Assembly (NCBI RefSeq): GCF_002742645.2
Contig: NZ_CP033875.1
Span: 1,213,501-1,277,500 of the forward strand
Direction: 5' to 3'
DNA length: 64,000 nt
Source of the DNA: Caulobacter sp. FWC26
GTDB lineage: Bacteria; Pseudomonadota; Alphaproteobacteria; Caulobacterales; Caulobacteraceae
Of this stretch, positions 9,249 to 18,922 are shown piece by piece (within the stretch, counting starts at the first letter, position 1; every line of letters begins with the position of its first letter). Position numbers and translations under genes: made by a program. The notes beneath the pieces are model-generated. The model did not search any database, was not told the DNA's origin, and saw only the letters and a list, made by a program, of their open reading frames with translations.

Positions 9249-9305
9249 GGCGGAGTGGTGGGGCCGACCCTCTCCGTGGTCAAGTTGCCCCTTGTCCAAA
9301 ATGTT

Positions 9306-9406
9306 GTCATCCCGGCCTTAGCGTAGCGGAGAGCCGGGACCCAGGGGCGACCGCAGTGCGCCGGCCCCTGGGTCCCGGATCGGCCCTACGGGCCGTCCGG
9401 GATGAC
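9306..9406. repeat. Nested inverted-repeat intergenic element
   Basis: The outer arms GTCATCCCGG (9306-9315) and CCGGGATGAC (9397-9406) and the inner arms CCGGGACCCAGGGGC (9334-9348) and GCCCCTGGGTCCCGG (9364-9378) make a near-complete cruciform of 101 bp. It lies between the GntR stop codon and the acyltransferase start. This resembles the dispersed palindromic intergenic repeats common in alphaproteobacteria. A shorter hairpin with the same TCATCCCG arm occurs at 13891. Confidence 0.8.
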
Positions 9407-9422
9407 ACCCGTTGGAAAACCT

Positions 9423-10172
9423 TCAGATCGCCACCCGCTTGGCCATGGCGTTGCGGCGGGCGTTGGTTTCCTCCTGCGCGCGTTGGACCGCCTCGGTTTC
9501 CGTTGCGTGCAGCAGATGATCGATGACCCGTTCCAGGTGGTCGCGCATGGCCTGGCGGGCGGCGGCGGGGTCGCGGGCCTTGAGGGCGTCGACGACGCGG
9601 CGATGCTCGGCGATGCGGGGCTCCAGGCCCATGCCGCGCGCGCGGGCCAGGATGTTGCGGGCCAGGGGCGAGCGGTTACGCCAGTCCCACAGGTTCTCGA
9701 TCGTGGCGATGATCGCGCCGTTGCCGGTGGCGCGGGCGATGGTCAGGTGGAACTCGCGGTCGGCGTCCTCGCCTCGGATCTCCTCCTCTTCGTGCATGCG
9801 GGTCAGCAGCTCTTCGAGCAAAGCGATATGGTCGTCAGTGATTGAGGTCGCGGCCAGGGCGGCGGCCTCGCCCTCGAACAGGCGACGGGCCTCGATCAGC
9901 TCGAAGGCGCCGATCTCGAGGTCGAGATCGGCCGAAGGCCGCACGGGCCGCACATTGCCGGTGACGTAGATGCCCAGCCCATGGCGGGCCTCGATCATGC
10001 CCAGCATTTCCAGGGCGATCATCGCCTCGCGCAGGGTGGGGCGCGAGACGCCAAACTGCTCGGCCAGCTCGCGCTCGGTGGGCAGGCGATCGCCCAGCTT
10101 GTACCGGCCGGCCTCGATGTCGTCGGCCACGGAGTCGGCGATCTTGCGGTAGAGCTTGACGTTGTCAGACAT
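9423..10172 (-). CDS. GntR-family (FadR/FCD subfamily) transcriptional regulator
   Basis: 249 residues. The N-terminal winged helix-turn-helix is clear (DRLPTERELAEQFGVSRPTLREAMIALEMLGMIEARHGLGIYV, about residues 27-70, shown in part). It is followed by an all-helical FCD ligand-binding domain (FELIEARRLFEGEAAALAA; REFHLTIARATGN; EHRRVVDALKARDPAAARQAM). It lies downstream of mannonate dehydratase on the same strand, which suggests it senses a hexuronate-pathway intermediate; UxuR/ExuR are functional relatives. A matching palindrome lies in front of its own gene (10285-10297) and inside the alpha-glucuronidase promoter (11643-11655), so it probably represses both. Confidence 0.88.
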   Translation of the reverse strand: MSDNVKLYRKIADSVADDIEAGRYKLGDRLPTERELAEQFGVSRPTLREAMIALEMLGMIEARHGLGIYVTGNVRPVRPSADLDLEIGAFELIEARRLFEGEAAALAATSITDDHIALLEELLTRMHEEEEIRGEDADREFHLTIARATGNGAIIATIENLWDWRNRSPLARNILARARGMGLEPRIAEHRRVVDALKARDPAAARQAMRDHLERVIDHLLHATETEAVQRAQEETNARRNAMAKRVAI

Positions 10173-10284
10173 GGCGATCGGGCTTGAGCAGGCGCTTAAA
10201 GACGCTCGGCGGACGTAGGGAGAAGCGAATCCCTACCACGCCGCACGACGCTGAAGAGCCTCATTTTTGGCGCACATCGTCGCG

Positions 10285-10297
10285 GAGGTCAGACCAC
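10285..10297 (-). promoter_or_regulatory. Candidate FCD-regulator operator in front of the gntR gene
   Basis: On the minus strand this reads GTGGTCTGACCT, with a perfect 9-bp core GGTC-T-GACC. It shares 11 consecutive bases (GTGGTCTGACC) with the operator at 11643-11655. It lies between the manD stop and the gntR start, so autoregulation is the simplest reading. FadR-type regulators are known to use TGGTCNGACCA-like sites. Confidence 0.65.
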
Positions 10298-10300
10298 GCC

Positions 10301-11512
10301 TCACCAGTCGTGCATCGATCCGTCGAGGCGACGCGCGATCGGCAGATAGGCGCGCTGGTAGGGGTATTGGGCGGCGAGATCCTCGTCGATGTCGACGCCC
10401 AGTCCAGGCGCATCGCCCGGATGCAGCATGCCGTCCTTGAACGTGTAGGCGTGCGGGAACACCGCGTCGGTCTCGGGCGTGTGGCGCATGTACTCCTGGA
10501 CCCCGAAGTTCGGGATCGACAGGTCGAAGTGAAGGGCCGCGCCCATGCAGACAGGCGACAGGTCGGTGGCGCCATGGCAGCCGGTGCGCACTTGGTAGAG
10601 GTCGGCGAAGCTGGCCAGCTTCTTCAGGTGGGTGATCCCGCCGGCATGGACGACCGTGGCGCGGATATAGTCGATCAACTGCTCTTCGATCAGTTGCTTG
10701 CAGTCCCAGATCGCGTTGAAAATCTCGCCGACGGCCAGGGGTGTGGTGGTGTGCTGGCGGATGAGGCGGAAGCTGGCCTGGTTCTCGGCCGGGGTCGCGT
10801 CCTCCATCCAGAACAGGCGGTAGGGCTCAAGATCCTTGCCGAGCCGGCCGGCCTCGATCGGCGTCAGGCGGTGGTGGACGTCGTGCAGCAGGTGGACGTC
10901 GTCGCCCAGCCGGGCGCGCGCGGCCTCGAACAGGGCGGGGGTCGAGCGCATGTAGCGCTCGGTCGACCAGATCGTCTCCTTGGGCAGATCGCTGTCGGCC
11001 GGTTCGTAGAAGAACTTGTCCTTGGAGACGCCATAGGTCCCGCTCATGCCCGGTACGCCGGTCTGCAGGCGAATGGCCTTGTAGCCCTGCTCGGCGTAGA
11101 CGGCGGCGTTGTCGAGGGTCTCCTCGATCGTCTCGCCGTTGGCATGGCCGTAGACCATGACGCCCGAGCGGCAGGCCCCGCCCAGCAGCTGATACACGGG
11201 CAGGCCGGCGAGCTTGCCCTTGATATCCCAAAGCGCGGTGTCGACGGCGGCGATCGCGGCCATGGTGACCGGGCCCCGACGCCAGTAGCAACCGCGATAG
11301 AGATACTGCCAGATGTCCTCGATCTGGTGGGCGTCGCGGCCAATCAGGCACGGGATGACGTGCTGCGTCAGATAGGCCTCGACCGCTAGCTCGCGGCCGT
11401 TCAGCGTGGCGTCGCCGAGGCCGTAAACGCCCTCGTCGGTGATGATCTTCAGGGTGACGAAGTTGCGCCCCGGACAGGTGACGATGGTCTTGGCGGCGAT
11501 AATCTTGGGCAT
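10301..11512 (-). CDS. manD: D-mannonate dehydratase, ManD type (enolase superfamily)
   Basis: 403 residues from ATG 11512 (MPKIIAAK); a 9-residue upstream extension lacks support. The enolase-superfamily metal ligands are seen in order: D in LLHDVHHR, E in [10 protein letters not shown] and E in LAVGEIFN. The histidine after the first Asp (HDVHH) is the one used by ManD-type dehydratases. The N-terminal capping domain ([20 protein letters not shown]) and [11 protein letters not shown] are also typical; RspA is an older name for the family. The enzyme converts D-mannonate to 2-keto-3-deoxy-D-gluconate in glucuronate breakdown. It is divergent from a secreted alpha-glucuronidase that would supply glucuronate, which supports the assignment. 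Confidence 0.88.
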   Translation of the reverse strand: MPKIIAAKTIVTCPGRNFVTLKIITDEGVYGLGDATLNGRELAVEAYLTQHVIPCLIGRDAHQIEDIWQYLYRGCYWRRGPVTMAAIAAVDTALWDIKGKLAGLPVYQLLGGACRSGVMVYGHANGETIEETLDNAAVYAEQGYKAIRLQTGVPGMSGTYGVSKDKFFYEPADSDLPKETIWSTERYMRSTPALFEAARARLGDDVHLLHDVHHRLTPIEAGRLGKDLEPYRLFWMEDATPAENQASFRLIRQHTTTPLAVGEIFNAIWDCKQLIEEQLIDYIRATVVHAGGITHLKKLASFADLYQVRTGCHGATDLSPVCMGAALHFDLSIPNFGVQEYMRHTPETDAVFPHAYTFKDGMLHPGDAPGLGVDIDEDLAAQYPYQRAYLPIARRLDGSMHDW

Positions 11513-11611
11513 AGGGACGCTTCGACCTTGTTGAGACACCGCACGGGCAGGGGGCGAAAGCCGCGGCGCGCGGCTTGCCGCGCGTGCCTCCGATCTCCTC
11601 CCTGCCTATCG

Positions 11612-11626
11612 ATGTACCGGTACCAT
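11612..11626. promoter_or_regulatory. Candidate LacI-type operator in the manD/alpha-glucuronidase divergent promoter
   Basis: ATGTACCGGTACCAT contains the perfect 10-bp palindrome GTACCGGTAC centred on CG. Flanks (TGT...CCA) are partly symmetric, as in LacI-family operators. It lies 100 bp upstream of manD's start and just upstream of the -35 of the alpha-glucuronidase promoter. No LacI gene is in this window, so the cognate regulator would be elsewhere. Confidence 0.45.
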
Positions 11627-11631
11627 AAGAC

Positions 11632-11662
11632 TTGTCAACCCGGTGGTCTGACCACTATGACA
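11632..11662 (+). promoter_or_regulatory. Putative housekeeping promoter of the alpha-glucuronidase gene
   Basis: TTGTCA (11632-11637) is followed 17 nt later by CTATGA (11655-11660), part of ACTATGAC, close to the caulobacterial -10 GCTANAWC. The palindrome at 11643-11655 fills the spacer, so a bound regulator would block RNA polymerase. Confidence 0.5.
11643..11655 (+). promoter_or_regulatory. Candidate FCD-regulator operator, GTGGTC-T-GACCAC
   Basis: A perfect 13-bp odd palindrome. Its core TGGTC-N-GACCA is the form used by FadR-type GntR regulators. It occupies the -35/-10 spacer of the promoter for the gene at 11730, and 11 of its bases recur before the GntR gene at 9423-10172. Confidence 0.7.
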
Positions 11663-11729
11663 GGGTGTCCCGACCTTCTTTGGGGCCAGACAAGAATGTT
11701 CGCGTGAACATCGCGAGGGAGTGAAACCG

Positions 11730-13874
11730 ATGCGCCTGCTGGCCCTGATCCTCGGTCTTGCGATACTGGCGGCTCCGGCCGCGCGCGCCGAGGACGGTTA
11801 TGACCTATGGCTCCGCTACAAGCCGGTCGAGGGCGGGGCGCGCGCCGCCTACGCCGCGCGCGCCGGCGCCATCGCTCCGGTCGCCGACACCCCGACCTTG
11901 GCGGTGGCGCGCGCCGAACTGGAGCGCGGCCTGACGGGCCTTATCGGCGCGCCCGCTTCGGCCGCCGCAGGCTCGCGCGACGGCGTCATCCTGCTGGACG
12001 CGGGCGCGACGTCCGCCGTCACCAGTCTGGGCCTGCCCCTGAAGGCGCTGGGCGAGGAGGGCTACCTGATCCGCACGGTGATCGTGGGCGGCAAGGCCAC
12101 CACCGTCATCGCCGCCAACCGCGACATCGGCGTTCTCTATGGCGTCTACCGCTATCTCTCGCTGATCCAGACCGGCCAGAGCGTCGACAAGCTCGACATC
12201 GTCTCGGTCCCCAAGGTGAAGCTGCGCATGCTCAACCACTGGGACAATCTGGATCGCCATGTCGAGCGCGGCTATTCGGGACAGTCGATCTTCGACTGGT
12301 GGCGGCTGCCGGGCCATGTGGATCCGCGCATGGTCGATTACGCCCGCGCCAACGCCTCGCTCGGGATTAACGGCACGGTCCTGAACAACGTCAACGCCAA
12401 GGCCGACAGCCTGACCGCGCCGTTCATCGCCAAGGCCGCGGCCCTGGCAGACACCTTCCGGCCCTACGGGATCAAGGTCTATCTGTCGGCGCGCTTCTCG
12501 GCTCCGATGGAGATCGGCGGCCTGAAGACCGCTGACCCGCTGGACCCGGCCGTGCGGGCGTTCTGGAAGGCCAAGGCCGACGAGATCTACAAGACCATCC
12601 CCGACTTCGGCGGCTTCCTGGTGAAGGCCAATTCCGAGGGACAACCGGGTCCGCAGGACTATGGTCGCACACATGTCGACGGGGCCAACATGCTGGCCGA
12701 TGCGGTGGGACCTCACGGCGGCGTCGTGTTCTGGCGCGCCTTCGTTTACTCGCATGAGCAGCCCGAGGATCGCGCCAAGCAGGGCTATAATGAGTTCAAG
12801 CCGTTCGACGGCCAGTTCCGCGACAACGTGGTCATCCAGGTCAAGAACGGCGCGATCGACTTCCAGCCGCGCGAGCCGTTCCACCCGCTGTTCGGGGCCA
12901 TGCCCAAGACCAACCTCGGCATGGAGTTCCAGATCACCAAGGAATATCTCGGCTTCTCGACCCACCTTGTCTATCTGGGCCCGCTGTTCGAGGAGACCCT
13001 GCGCTCCGACACGATGGCCAAGGGCAAGGGCTCGACGGTCGCCAAGGTGATCGACGGCGCGCTGGACGGGCGCAAGCTGACCGCCATGGCGGGCGTGGCC
13101 AATATCGGCTCGGACCGCAACTGGTCGGGCTCGCAGTTCGACCAAGCCAACTGGTACGTCTTTGGTCGCCTGGCCTGGGATCCGGAGGCGGGGACCCGCG
13201 CGATCGCGCAGGACTGGACCAAGATGACCTTCGGCGCCGACCCGCGCCTGGTGACGCCGGTCGTGGACATGATGATGGGCTCGCGCGAGGCGGCGGTGGA
13301 CTACATGACGCCGCTGGGCCTGCACCACCAGATGGGCGAGGGGCACCACTATGGTCCCGGTCCCTGGGTCAGCGGCGGTCCGCGCGCCGACTGGACCAGC
13401 GTCTACTACGCCAAGGCCAGCGAGACGGGCATCGGCTTCGACCGCACCCCGACCGGCAGCAACGCCACGGCCCAGTACGCGCCCGCTGTCGGGGCCTGCT
13501 ACGCCGACCTCAAGTGCGTCGACGAGAAGGACCTGCTGTGGTTCCACCACTTGCCCTGGGACTATCGACTGAAGTCGGGCGACACCTTGTGGGACGGCCT
13601 GGTGAAGCACTATTCGCGCGGCGTGGCCTATGTGGACGGCATGGAAACGACTTGGGCGGGCCTTGCCCCTTATATTGACGCGCCGCGCCACCGCGAGGTC
13701 GCCGATTACCTGAAGATCCAGCGGAGCGAGGCCCAGTGGTGGCGCGACGCCTCGATCGCCTGGTTCCAGACCTTCGCAAAGCGCCCGCTGCCGACGGGAG
13801 AGGCGGCGCCGGCTCAGTCGCTGGACTACTACAAGAGCCTCAAATTCCCATGGGCGCCGGGGCACGGAAAATAG
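11730..13874 (+). CDS. aguA: Secreted alpha-glucuronidase, GH67
   Basis: 714 residues. ATG 11730 is chosen because GAGGGA at 11715-11720 directly abuts the earlier GTG 11721 but sits 9 nt before this ATG. A signal peptide (MRLLALILGLAILAAPAARA) directs export. The GH67 fold is recognisable throughout: GFLVKANSEGQPGPQDYGRTH holds the acid/base-region glutamate, KNGAIDFQPREPFHPLF the aspartate, and MEFQITKEYLGF the second glutamate. The length matches the family (about 700). The enzyme removes 4-O-methylglucuronate from the ends of xylan oligomers, presumably in the periplasm. It is divergent from mannonate dehydratase, giving a glucuronoxylan-use module. Confidence 0.92.
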   Translation: MRLLALILGLAILAAPAARAEDGYDLWLRYKPVEGGARAAYAARAGAIAPVADTPTLAVARAELERGLTGLIGAPASAAAGSRDGVILLDAGATSAVTSLGLPLKALGEEGYLIRTVIVGGKATTVIAANRDIGVLYGVYRYLSLIQTGQSVDKLDIVSVPKVKLRMLNHWDNLDRHVERGYSGQSIFDWWRLPGHVDPRMVDYARANASLGINGTVLNNVNAKADSLTAPFIAKAAALADTFRPYGIKVYLSARFSAPMEIGGLKTADPLDPAVRAFWKAKADEIYKTIPDFGGFLVKANSEGQPGPQDYGRTHVDGANMLADAVGPHGGVVFWRAFVYSHEQPEDRAKQGYNEFKPFDGQFRDNVVIQVKNGAIDFQPREPFHPLFGAMPKTNLGMEFQITKEYLGFSTHLVYLGPLFEETLRSDTMAKGKGSTVAKVIDGALDGRKLTAMAGVANIGSDRNWSGSQFDQANWYVFGRLAWDPEAGTRAIAQDWTKMTFGADPRLVTPVVDMMMGSREAAVDYMTPLGLHHQMGEGHHYGPGPWVSGGPRADWTSVYYAKASETGIGFDRTPTGSNATAQYAPAVGACYADLKCVDEKDLLWFHHLPWDYRLKSGDTLWDGLVKHYSRGVAYVDGMETTWAGLAPYIDAPRHREVADYLKIQRSEAQWWRDASIAWFQTFAKRPLPTGEAAPAQSLDYYKSLKFPWAPGHGK

Positions 13875-13890
13875 GCTGTACAAGGCTGTG

Positions 13891-13930
13891 TCATCCCGAG
13901 AGGGTCTCGCTCGGGATGATTTCCGTTTCA
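13891..13930 (+). terminator. Probable terminator after alpha-glucuronidase
   Basis: The arms TCATCCCGAG (13891-13900) and CTCGGGATGA (13910-13919) form a perfect 10-bp stem, followed by a weak T-rich stretch (TTTCCGTTTC). The arm sequence is shared with the dispersed repeat at 9306. Confidence 0.6.
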
Positions 13931-14151
13931 GCCGGGCGTGATGCTGATCGGCGTCAGCATTTCGCGCCGGAAACGATGTGGCGCCGCGGAAATCGAATTC
14001 TGCGGACCGCAGCAAAAAATGGTGTGCAAATCGCGCGCTTTCGCCGGAAGTGCGACTGAAAATGGTTCCCTCAGGGCGGCGCCCTGCATAATCATGCCCC
14101 TTGATTGATGCGTCGGATCCACGGCGCGCGTTTCAGGTGAGGGGCCTTTCC

Positions 14152-16611
14152 ATGTTCCAGACGTCTTTCCGGCGCCGCGCGCTCGCGTTGGCGGCTTCGG
14201 TGGCATTCGCGGCGCTGTCGTCGGGCGCCGCCCTGGCCGCCGACGGTTATCAGGCGCCGCCCGCGCCGATCGCCCAGATCCTGGATGCGGCTCCAACCCC
14301 GGGCGTGTCGGTCAGCCCCGACCGCAAGGTCCTCGCCCAGTTGGGTCGCGAGAACCTGCCGTCCATCGCCGCCGTGTCCGAGCCCATTCTGCGGTTGGGC
14401 GGCTATCGCATCAATCCGCGCAACAACGGCCCGATCGAGGCGCGCGCCGCCTGGATGCACGCCCTGACGCTGCAGGACGTGGCGACCGGCAAGACGCGGG
14501 CGGTGGCCCTTCCCGCCGGCGCGCGCTTCCTGTCGCCCAGCTGGTCGCCGGACGGCGGCAAGATGGCCTTCGTCATGGACGCCAAGAGCGGCCTTGAGCT
14601 GTGGGTTGTCGATGTGAAGGCCGCCACCGCGCGCAAGGTTTCGGACATCGCCGTCAGCGGCGTGTTCGGCTCGGGCTATGACTGGCTTCCGGACGGCTCC
14701 GGTTTCCTGGTGCAGGCCGTCGTGGCGGGCCGGGGCGCGCCGCCGGCCAAGGATCTGACGCCGGCGGGGCCGACGATTCAGGAGTCCAAGGGCCGCACGG
14801 CCGCCATCCGCACCTATCAGGACCTGCTGACCAACGCCCATGACGAGGCGCTGTTCGACTACTACTTCACCTCGCAATTGACCCGGGTGGACCTAGTCGA
14901 TGGCAAGGCGACGGCGGTCGGCAAGCCTGGGGTGATCTCGGGCGCCAGTATCTCGCCCGACGGCCAGTACGTGCTGACCAACCGCCTGAAGCGCCCCTAC
15001 AGCTACCTCGTCCCGGCCAGCCAGTTCCCGACCGAGATCGCGGTCTCGACCATCGACGGTCAGCCGGTCAAGACTCTGGTCGACCGCCCTCTGGCCGACA
15101 ACCTGCCGGCCGCCTTCGACGCCGTGCCGACCGGCGTGCGCTCGGTCTCCTGGCGCGCCGATGCGCCGGCCACCCTGGTCTGGGCCGAGGCGCAGGATGG
15201 GGGCGAGCCGCGCAAGAAGGTGGCGATCCACGACAGCGTCTTCATGCAGGTCGCGCCGTTCGAAGGGGCGCCGACCAAGCTGATCGACCTGGAGCAGCGC
15301 TATCGCGGCATTGAATGGGGACGCGGCGACGTGGCCCTGCTGACCAGCCGGTGGTGGCAGACCCGTAACCAGAAGCTCATCCTGATCGATCCGTCGAAGC
15401 CGGGAACGGGCCGTGTCATCGTCGATCGCAACTATCAGGATCGCTACAACGATCCGGGCCGGGCTCTGACCCGTCGTGACGCGCGTGGCGAGGACCTGTT
15501 GCACTTCACGCCGGACGGCAAGTCGGTGTTCGTGGTCGGCGACGGCGCCTCAGCCAAGGGCGAATTCCCGTTCGTAGGCCGCATGTCGCTGGCCGATGGC
15601 AAGGTGATCAAGCTCTGGCAGGCGCAGGCGCCGTACTATCAGGTCCCTGTCGCCCTGGCCGACGAGGCGGGCAAGACGGTGATTACCCGCCGCGAAAGCG
15701 CCAAGGAGCAACCCAACTACTACATTCAAGCGGTTGCTCCGGGCGCCAAGGCCAGGGCCCTGACCAGCTTCCCCGACCGCGCGCCGCAGTTCGCCGGCGT
15801 CACGAAGCAGACCATCACCTACAAGCGCGCCGATGGCGTGACCCTGTCGGGCGTGCTCTATCTGCCGGCGGGTTATGACAAGGCCAAGGACGGTCCGCTG
15901 CCGCTGTTGATGTGGGCCTATCCGGCCGAGTTCACCGATGCGGCCGTGGCCAGCCAGACCGTGCACGACGGCAACCGCTTCACGCGCCCAGGGGGCACAA
16001 GCCACCTGTTCCTTCTGACCCAAGGCTACGCCATCCTCGACAACCCGGCGTTCCCGATCATCGGCCAGAACGGCGCCGAACCCAACGACACCTACATCCA
16101 ACAACTGACTGCCGACGCTCAGGCGGCGGTGGACGCGGTGGTCGCCTTGGGCGTGGCCGACCGCGATCGGATCGCCGTGGGCGGGCACAGCTACGGCGCG
16201 TTCATGACCGCCAACCTGCTGGCCCATACCCGACTGTTCCGAGCCGGCATCGCGCGTTCCGGCGCCTACAACCGCACCCTGACGCCGTTCGGCTTCCAGG
16301 CCGAGCAACGTACCTATTGGGAGGCGACCGACACCTATACGAAGATGAGCCCGTTCACCTACGCCCCGAACATCAAGGACCCGATCCTGCTGATCCATGG
16401 GGAGGCCGACGACAACTCGGGCACCTTCCCGGTGCAGAGCGAGCGCTTCTACGCCGCGCTGAAGGGCGCGGGCGCGACGGTGCGCTATGTGACCCTGCCC
16501 AATGAGGCGCATGGCTATCGCGCGCGGGAGTCTACCGGGCATACCCTCTGGGAAATGAGCCAGTGGATGGACAAGTACGTGAAGAACGCGCCCAAGCGCC
16601 AAGCCCAGTAG
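14152..16611 (+). CDS. Secreted S9-family prolyl oligopeptidase-like peptidase
   Basis: 819 residues from ATG 14152, which follows AGGTGAGGGG by about 8 nt. A long signal peptide ends near SSGAALAADG. Residues about 30-550 form a WD40-like beta-propeller (VSVSPDRKVLAQLGREN; LSPSWSPDGGKMAFVMD). The C-terminal alpha/beta-hydrolase holds the catalytic triad: Ser in GGHSYGAFMTAN (about 680), Asp in IHGEADDNSG (about 750), and His in NEAHGYRARES (about 785). These peptidases cleave peptides, often after proline or basic residues. The export signal implies periplasmic peptide processing. The gene appears monocistronic, and a kinase gene starts 134 nt after its stop. Confidence 0.9.
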   Translation: MFQTSFRRRALALAASVAFAALSSGAALAADGYQAPPAPIAQILDAAPTPGVSVSPDRKVLAQLGRENLPSIAAVSEPILRLGGYRINPRNNGPIEARAAWMHALTLQDVATGKTRAVALPAGARFLSPSWSPDGGKMAFVMDAKSGLELWVVDVKAATARKVSDIAVSGVFGSGYDWLPDGSGFLVQAVVAGRGAPPAKDLTPAGPTIQESKGRTAAIRTYQDLLTNAHDEALFDYYFTSQLTRVDLVDGKATAVGKPGVISGASISPDGQYVLTNRLKRPYSYLVPASQFPTEIAVSTIDGQPVKTLVDRPLADNLPAAFDAVPTGVRSVSWRADAPATLVWAEAQDGGEPRKKVAIHDSVFMQVAPFEGAPTKLIDLEQRYRGIEWGRGDVALLTSRWWQTRNQKLILIDPSKPGTGRVIVDRNYQDRYNDPGRALTRRDARGEDLLHFTPDGKSVFVVGDGASAKGEFPFVGRMSLADGKVIKLWQAQAPYYQVPVALADEAGKTVITRRESAKEQPNYYIQAVAPGAKARALTSFPDRAPQFAGVTKQTITYKRADGVTLSGVLYLPAGYDKAKDGPLPLLMWAYPAEFTDAAVASQTVHDGNRFTRPGGTSHLFLLTQGYAILDNPAFPIIGQNGAEPNDTYIQQLTADAQAAVDAVVALGVADRDRIAVGGHSYGAFMTANLLAHTRLFRAGIARSGAYNRTLTPFGFQAEQRTYWEATDTYTKMSPFTYAPNIKDPILLIHGEADDNSGTFPVQSERFYAALKGAGATVRYVTLPNEAHGYRARESTGHTLWEMSQWMDKYVKNAPKRQAQ

Positions 16612-16745
16612 TTCAACGCCGCCCCGCCGATGTCGGCGGGGCGGCGTCCGCGCCGTTGTGTCGCGCCCCCATCCCCGCGTTGGAAGGCGCTATCCGATCG
16701 CCCCTTCACGCCGCCCATGGCAAGGTCGCGCCCGGAGACACCACC

Positions 16746-18818
16746 ATGAGTCGAACGACCGCTCATCGCGCCTTTCTGCGGACGATGAATCTCATCGCCG
16801 GCGGCAAGCCTCTGGCGCTGGCGCTCAAGGCCATTGTTCAGGCCGTGGAGGCCGAGGACCCCAAAATCCTCTGCAGTATCCTGTTGCTGGACGCTGAACG
16901 CCGGCGACTGCTGCTGGGCGCCGCGCCCAGCCTGCCGCGCTTCTACAATGAGGCGATTGAGGGTGTGGAGATCGGCCCCTCGGTGGGCTCTTGCGGGACA
17001 GCGGCCTATCTGGGGCGTCGGGTGACCGTCGATGACATCCAGTCCAGCCCGCTGTGGATCGACTTTCGGGATTTGGCGGCGCAGGCGGGTCTGGCCGCCT
17101 GTTGGTCCGAGCCGATCAGGACATTCGATGGGACGGTGGTCGGCACATTCGCGATCTATCACCGCGAGATCAGTGCGCCAGACAAGGAAGACATCGCCTT
17201 CATCGAGGCCGCCGCTCAACTGGCGGCGTTCGCCATCGACCGGCGACGCGCCGAGGAGGAGCTGGCGGCCAGCGAGGCGCGCGCGCGGCTGGCGGCCGAA
17301 CAGGCCCTGGAGACGGCGCGGAACCTGTCCAGCTTCTTCGACGTGTCGGCGGATCTGCTTTGCATCCGCGACCTGGAGGGGCGGTTCGTCAAGGTGAACC
17401 GGGCCTGGGAGGCGGTGCTGGGCTATCCGGTCGAGGCCCTGGAAGGCGCGGCCTTGCTGCCTCTGCTGCACCCGGACGACGTGGCCGGCACTCGCGACCA
17501 CATGGCGCGCGCCGAGACCGACGGAGAAGTCAACGGTTTCGTGAACCGCTACCGGCGCGCGGATGGGTCCTACTGTCCGCTGGAGTGGCGTTCCCGACGG
17601 TTCGGCGACCTCTTTTTCGGGGTTGCGCGCGACGTCACCGAGCGGCTGCGGATCGAGGCGGAGATGGCCGAGGCCCGCGACGCCGCCGAAGCGGCCAACC
17701 GGGCCAAGAGCGACTTTCTGGCCAATATGAGCCATGAGATCCGCACCCCTTTGAACGGCGTCATCGCCATCGCCGCGGCGCTTGGCGAGACGCCGCTGAC
17801 GCCCAAACAGGCCGAAATGGTCGACATGATCCGGCGCTCGGGCGAGACGCTGGAGCGTCTGGTCTCCGATATCCTCGACGTTTCGAAGATCGAGGCCGGC
17901 CAAATCACCATCCAGACGCACGCCTTCGACTTGGGCGCCCTGATTGACGGGCTGCTCGATGTCACGCGGCTGCGGGCCAAGGACAAGGGTGTGGGCGTTC
18001 GCCTGGAACGGAGCCCGACAGCGACCGGCGGCTTTCTGGGCGACAGCGTGCGGATCGGTCAGGTGCTGAGCAATCTGCTGTCCAACGCCGTGAAGTTCAC
18101 TGACCAGGGTGAGGTGGCGGTTCGAGTCGAGGTGGACGAGGCGGGCGAAGGTCTGGTTCCGCGTCTTTGCGTCGAGGTCGAAGACACGGGGGTTGGCTTC
18201 GACGCGGACAAGGCCGACATGATCTTCCAGCGCTTCAGTCAGGCCGACAGCACGATCACGCGCCGGTTCGGCGGGTCGGGTCTGGGCCTGTCGATCAGCA
18301 AGACCCTGGTCGAGATGATGGGCGGCGAGATCACGGCGCGCTCCAAGCCTGGCGCAGGGAGCCTCTTCAGGGTGGTTCTGCCGCTGAACCGGGCGGCGCT
18401 GGCGCCGGACGCCGAGGCGGATACGGCCTCCCCAGGCGTCTGGGGCGAGGGCCTGAAGGTGTTGCTGGCCGAGGATCACCCGATCAACCAGCGCGTGGTG
18501 CAACTGATCCTCGAACCGTGCGGCGCCGATGTGACGGTGGTCGAGAACGGCGCCCAGGCGGTGGCGGCCCTGACGTCCCAGGCTTTTGACGTCGTCTTGA
18601 TGGACATGCAGATGCCGGTGATGGACGGGCTGGCGGCGACGCGGGCGATCCGGGCGCTGGAGGGGGAGGGCCGGAGGACGCCGATCATCATGCTCAGCGC
18701 CAACGCCATGGCCAGCCATCGTCTGGATGCGCTGCAGGCCGGGGCTGACCTGCACGTAGCCAAACCTGTGACGGTCGCGTCCCTTCTGGACGGCATCGGC
18801 CAGGTGATGGCGCGCTGA
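16746..18818 (+). CDS. Hybrid sensor histidine kinase (GAF-PAS-HisKA-HATPase-REC)
   Basis: 690 residues from ATG 16746 with GGAGA upstream. There is no membrane segment, so it is a cytoplasmic sensor. Domains in order: GAF (about 10-160; [15 protein letters not shown]), PAS (about 190-300; [20 protein letters not shown]), HisKA with the phospho-accepting His near residue 331 ([12 protein letters not shown]), and HATPase with the N box ([15 protein letters not shown]) and G boxes ([15 protein letters not shown]). Last is a receiver (about 560-690) with the phospho-acceptor Asp in [11 protein letters not shown]. The signal and downstream partner are unknown; no separate response regulator or Hpt gene adjoins it. 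The gene is followed closely by metN but is probably not part of that operon. Confidence 0.92.
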   Translation: MSRTTAHRAFLRTMNLIAGGKPLALALKAIVQAVEAEDPKILCSILLLDAERRRLLLGAAPSLPRFYNEAIEGVEIGPSVGSCGTAAYLGRRVTVDDIQSSPLWIDFRDLAAQAGLAACWSEPIRTFDGTVVGTFAIYHREISAPDKEDIAFIEAAAQLAAFAIDRRRAEEELAASEARARLAAEQALETARNLSSFFDVSADLLCIRDLEGRFVKVNRAWEAVLGYPVEALEGAALLPLLHPDDVAGTRDHMARAETDGEVNGFVNRYRRADGSYCPLEWRSRRFGDLFFGVARDVTERLRIEAEMAEARDAAEAANRAKSDFLANMSHEIRTPLNGVIAIAAALGETPLTPKQAEMVDMIRRSGETLERLVSDILDVSKIEAGQITIQTHAFDLGALIDGLLDVTRLRAKDKGVGVRLERSPTATGGFLGDSVRIGQVLSNLLSNAVKFTDQGEVAVRVEVDEAGEGLVPRLCVEVEDTGVGFDADKADMIFQRFSQADSTITRRFGGSGLGLSISKTLVEMMGGEITARSKPGAGSLFRVVLPLNRAALAPDAEADTASPGVWGEGLKVLLAEDHPINQRVVQLILEPCGADVTVVENGAQAVAALTSQAFDVVLMDMQMPVMDGLAATRAIRALEGEGRRTPIIMLSANAMASHRLDALQAGADLHVAKPVTVASLLDGIGQVMAR

Positions 18819-18922
18819 TCCGGCTGAAGGGCGTTGGTTTTCCTTCACCTTTGCCGAGCAAACGCCTAAATCGAGCGGCTCGCGGCCTGAGGGTCGCCGA
18901 ACCCCTGCTTGGACTTGGCCTT

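Noticed and set aside
11805..14015. 736-codon open frame on the minus strand
   Set aside because: A shadow of the GH67 gene, which has clear catalytic motifs on the plus strand.
16515..18848. 777-codon open frame on the minus strand
   Set aside because: A shadow of the hybrid histidine kinase gene.
18819..18922. SAM-type riboswitch before metN
   Set aside because: CTAAATC and some pairing are present, but the conserved SAM-I, SAM-II or SAM/SAH cores could not be found. A plain promoter explains the CTAAATC. A covariance-model search would settle it.
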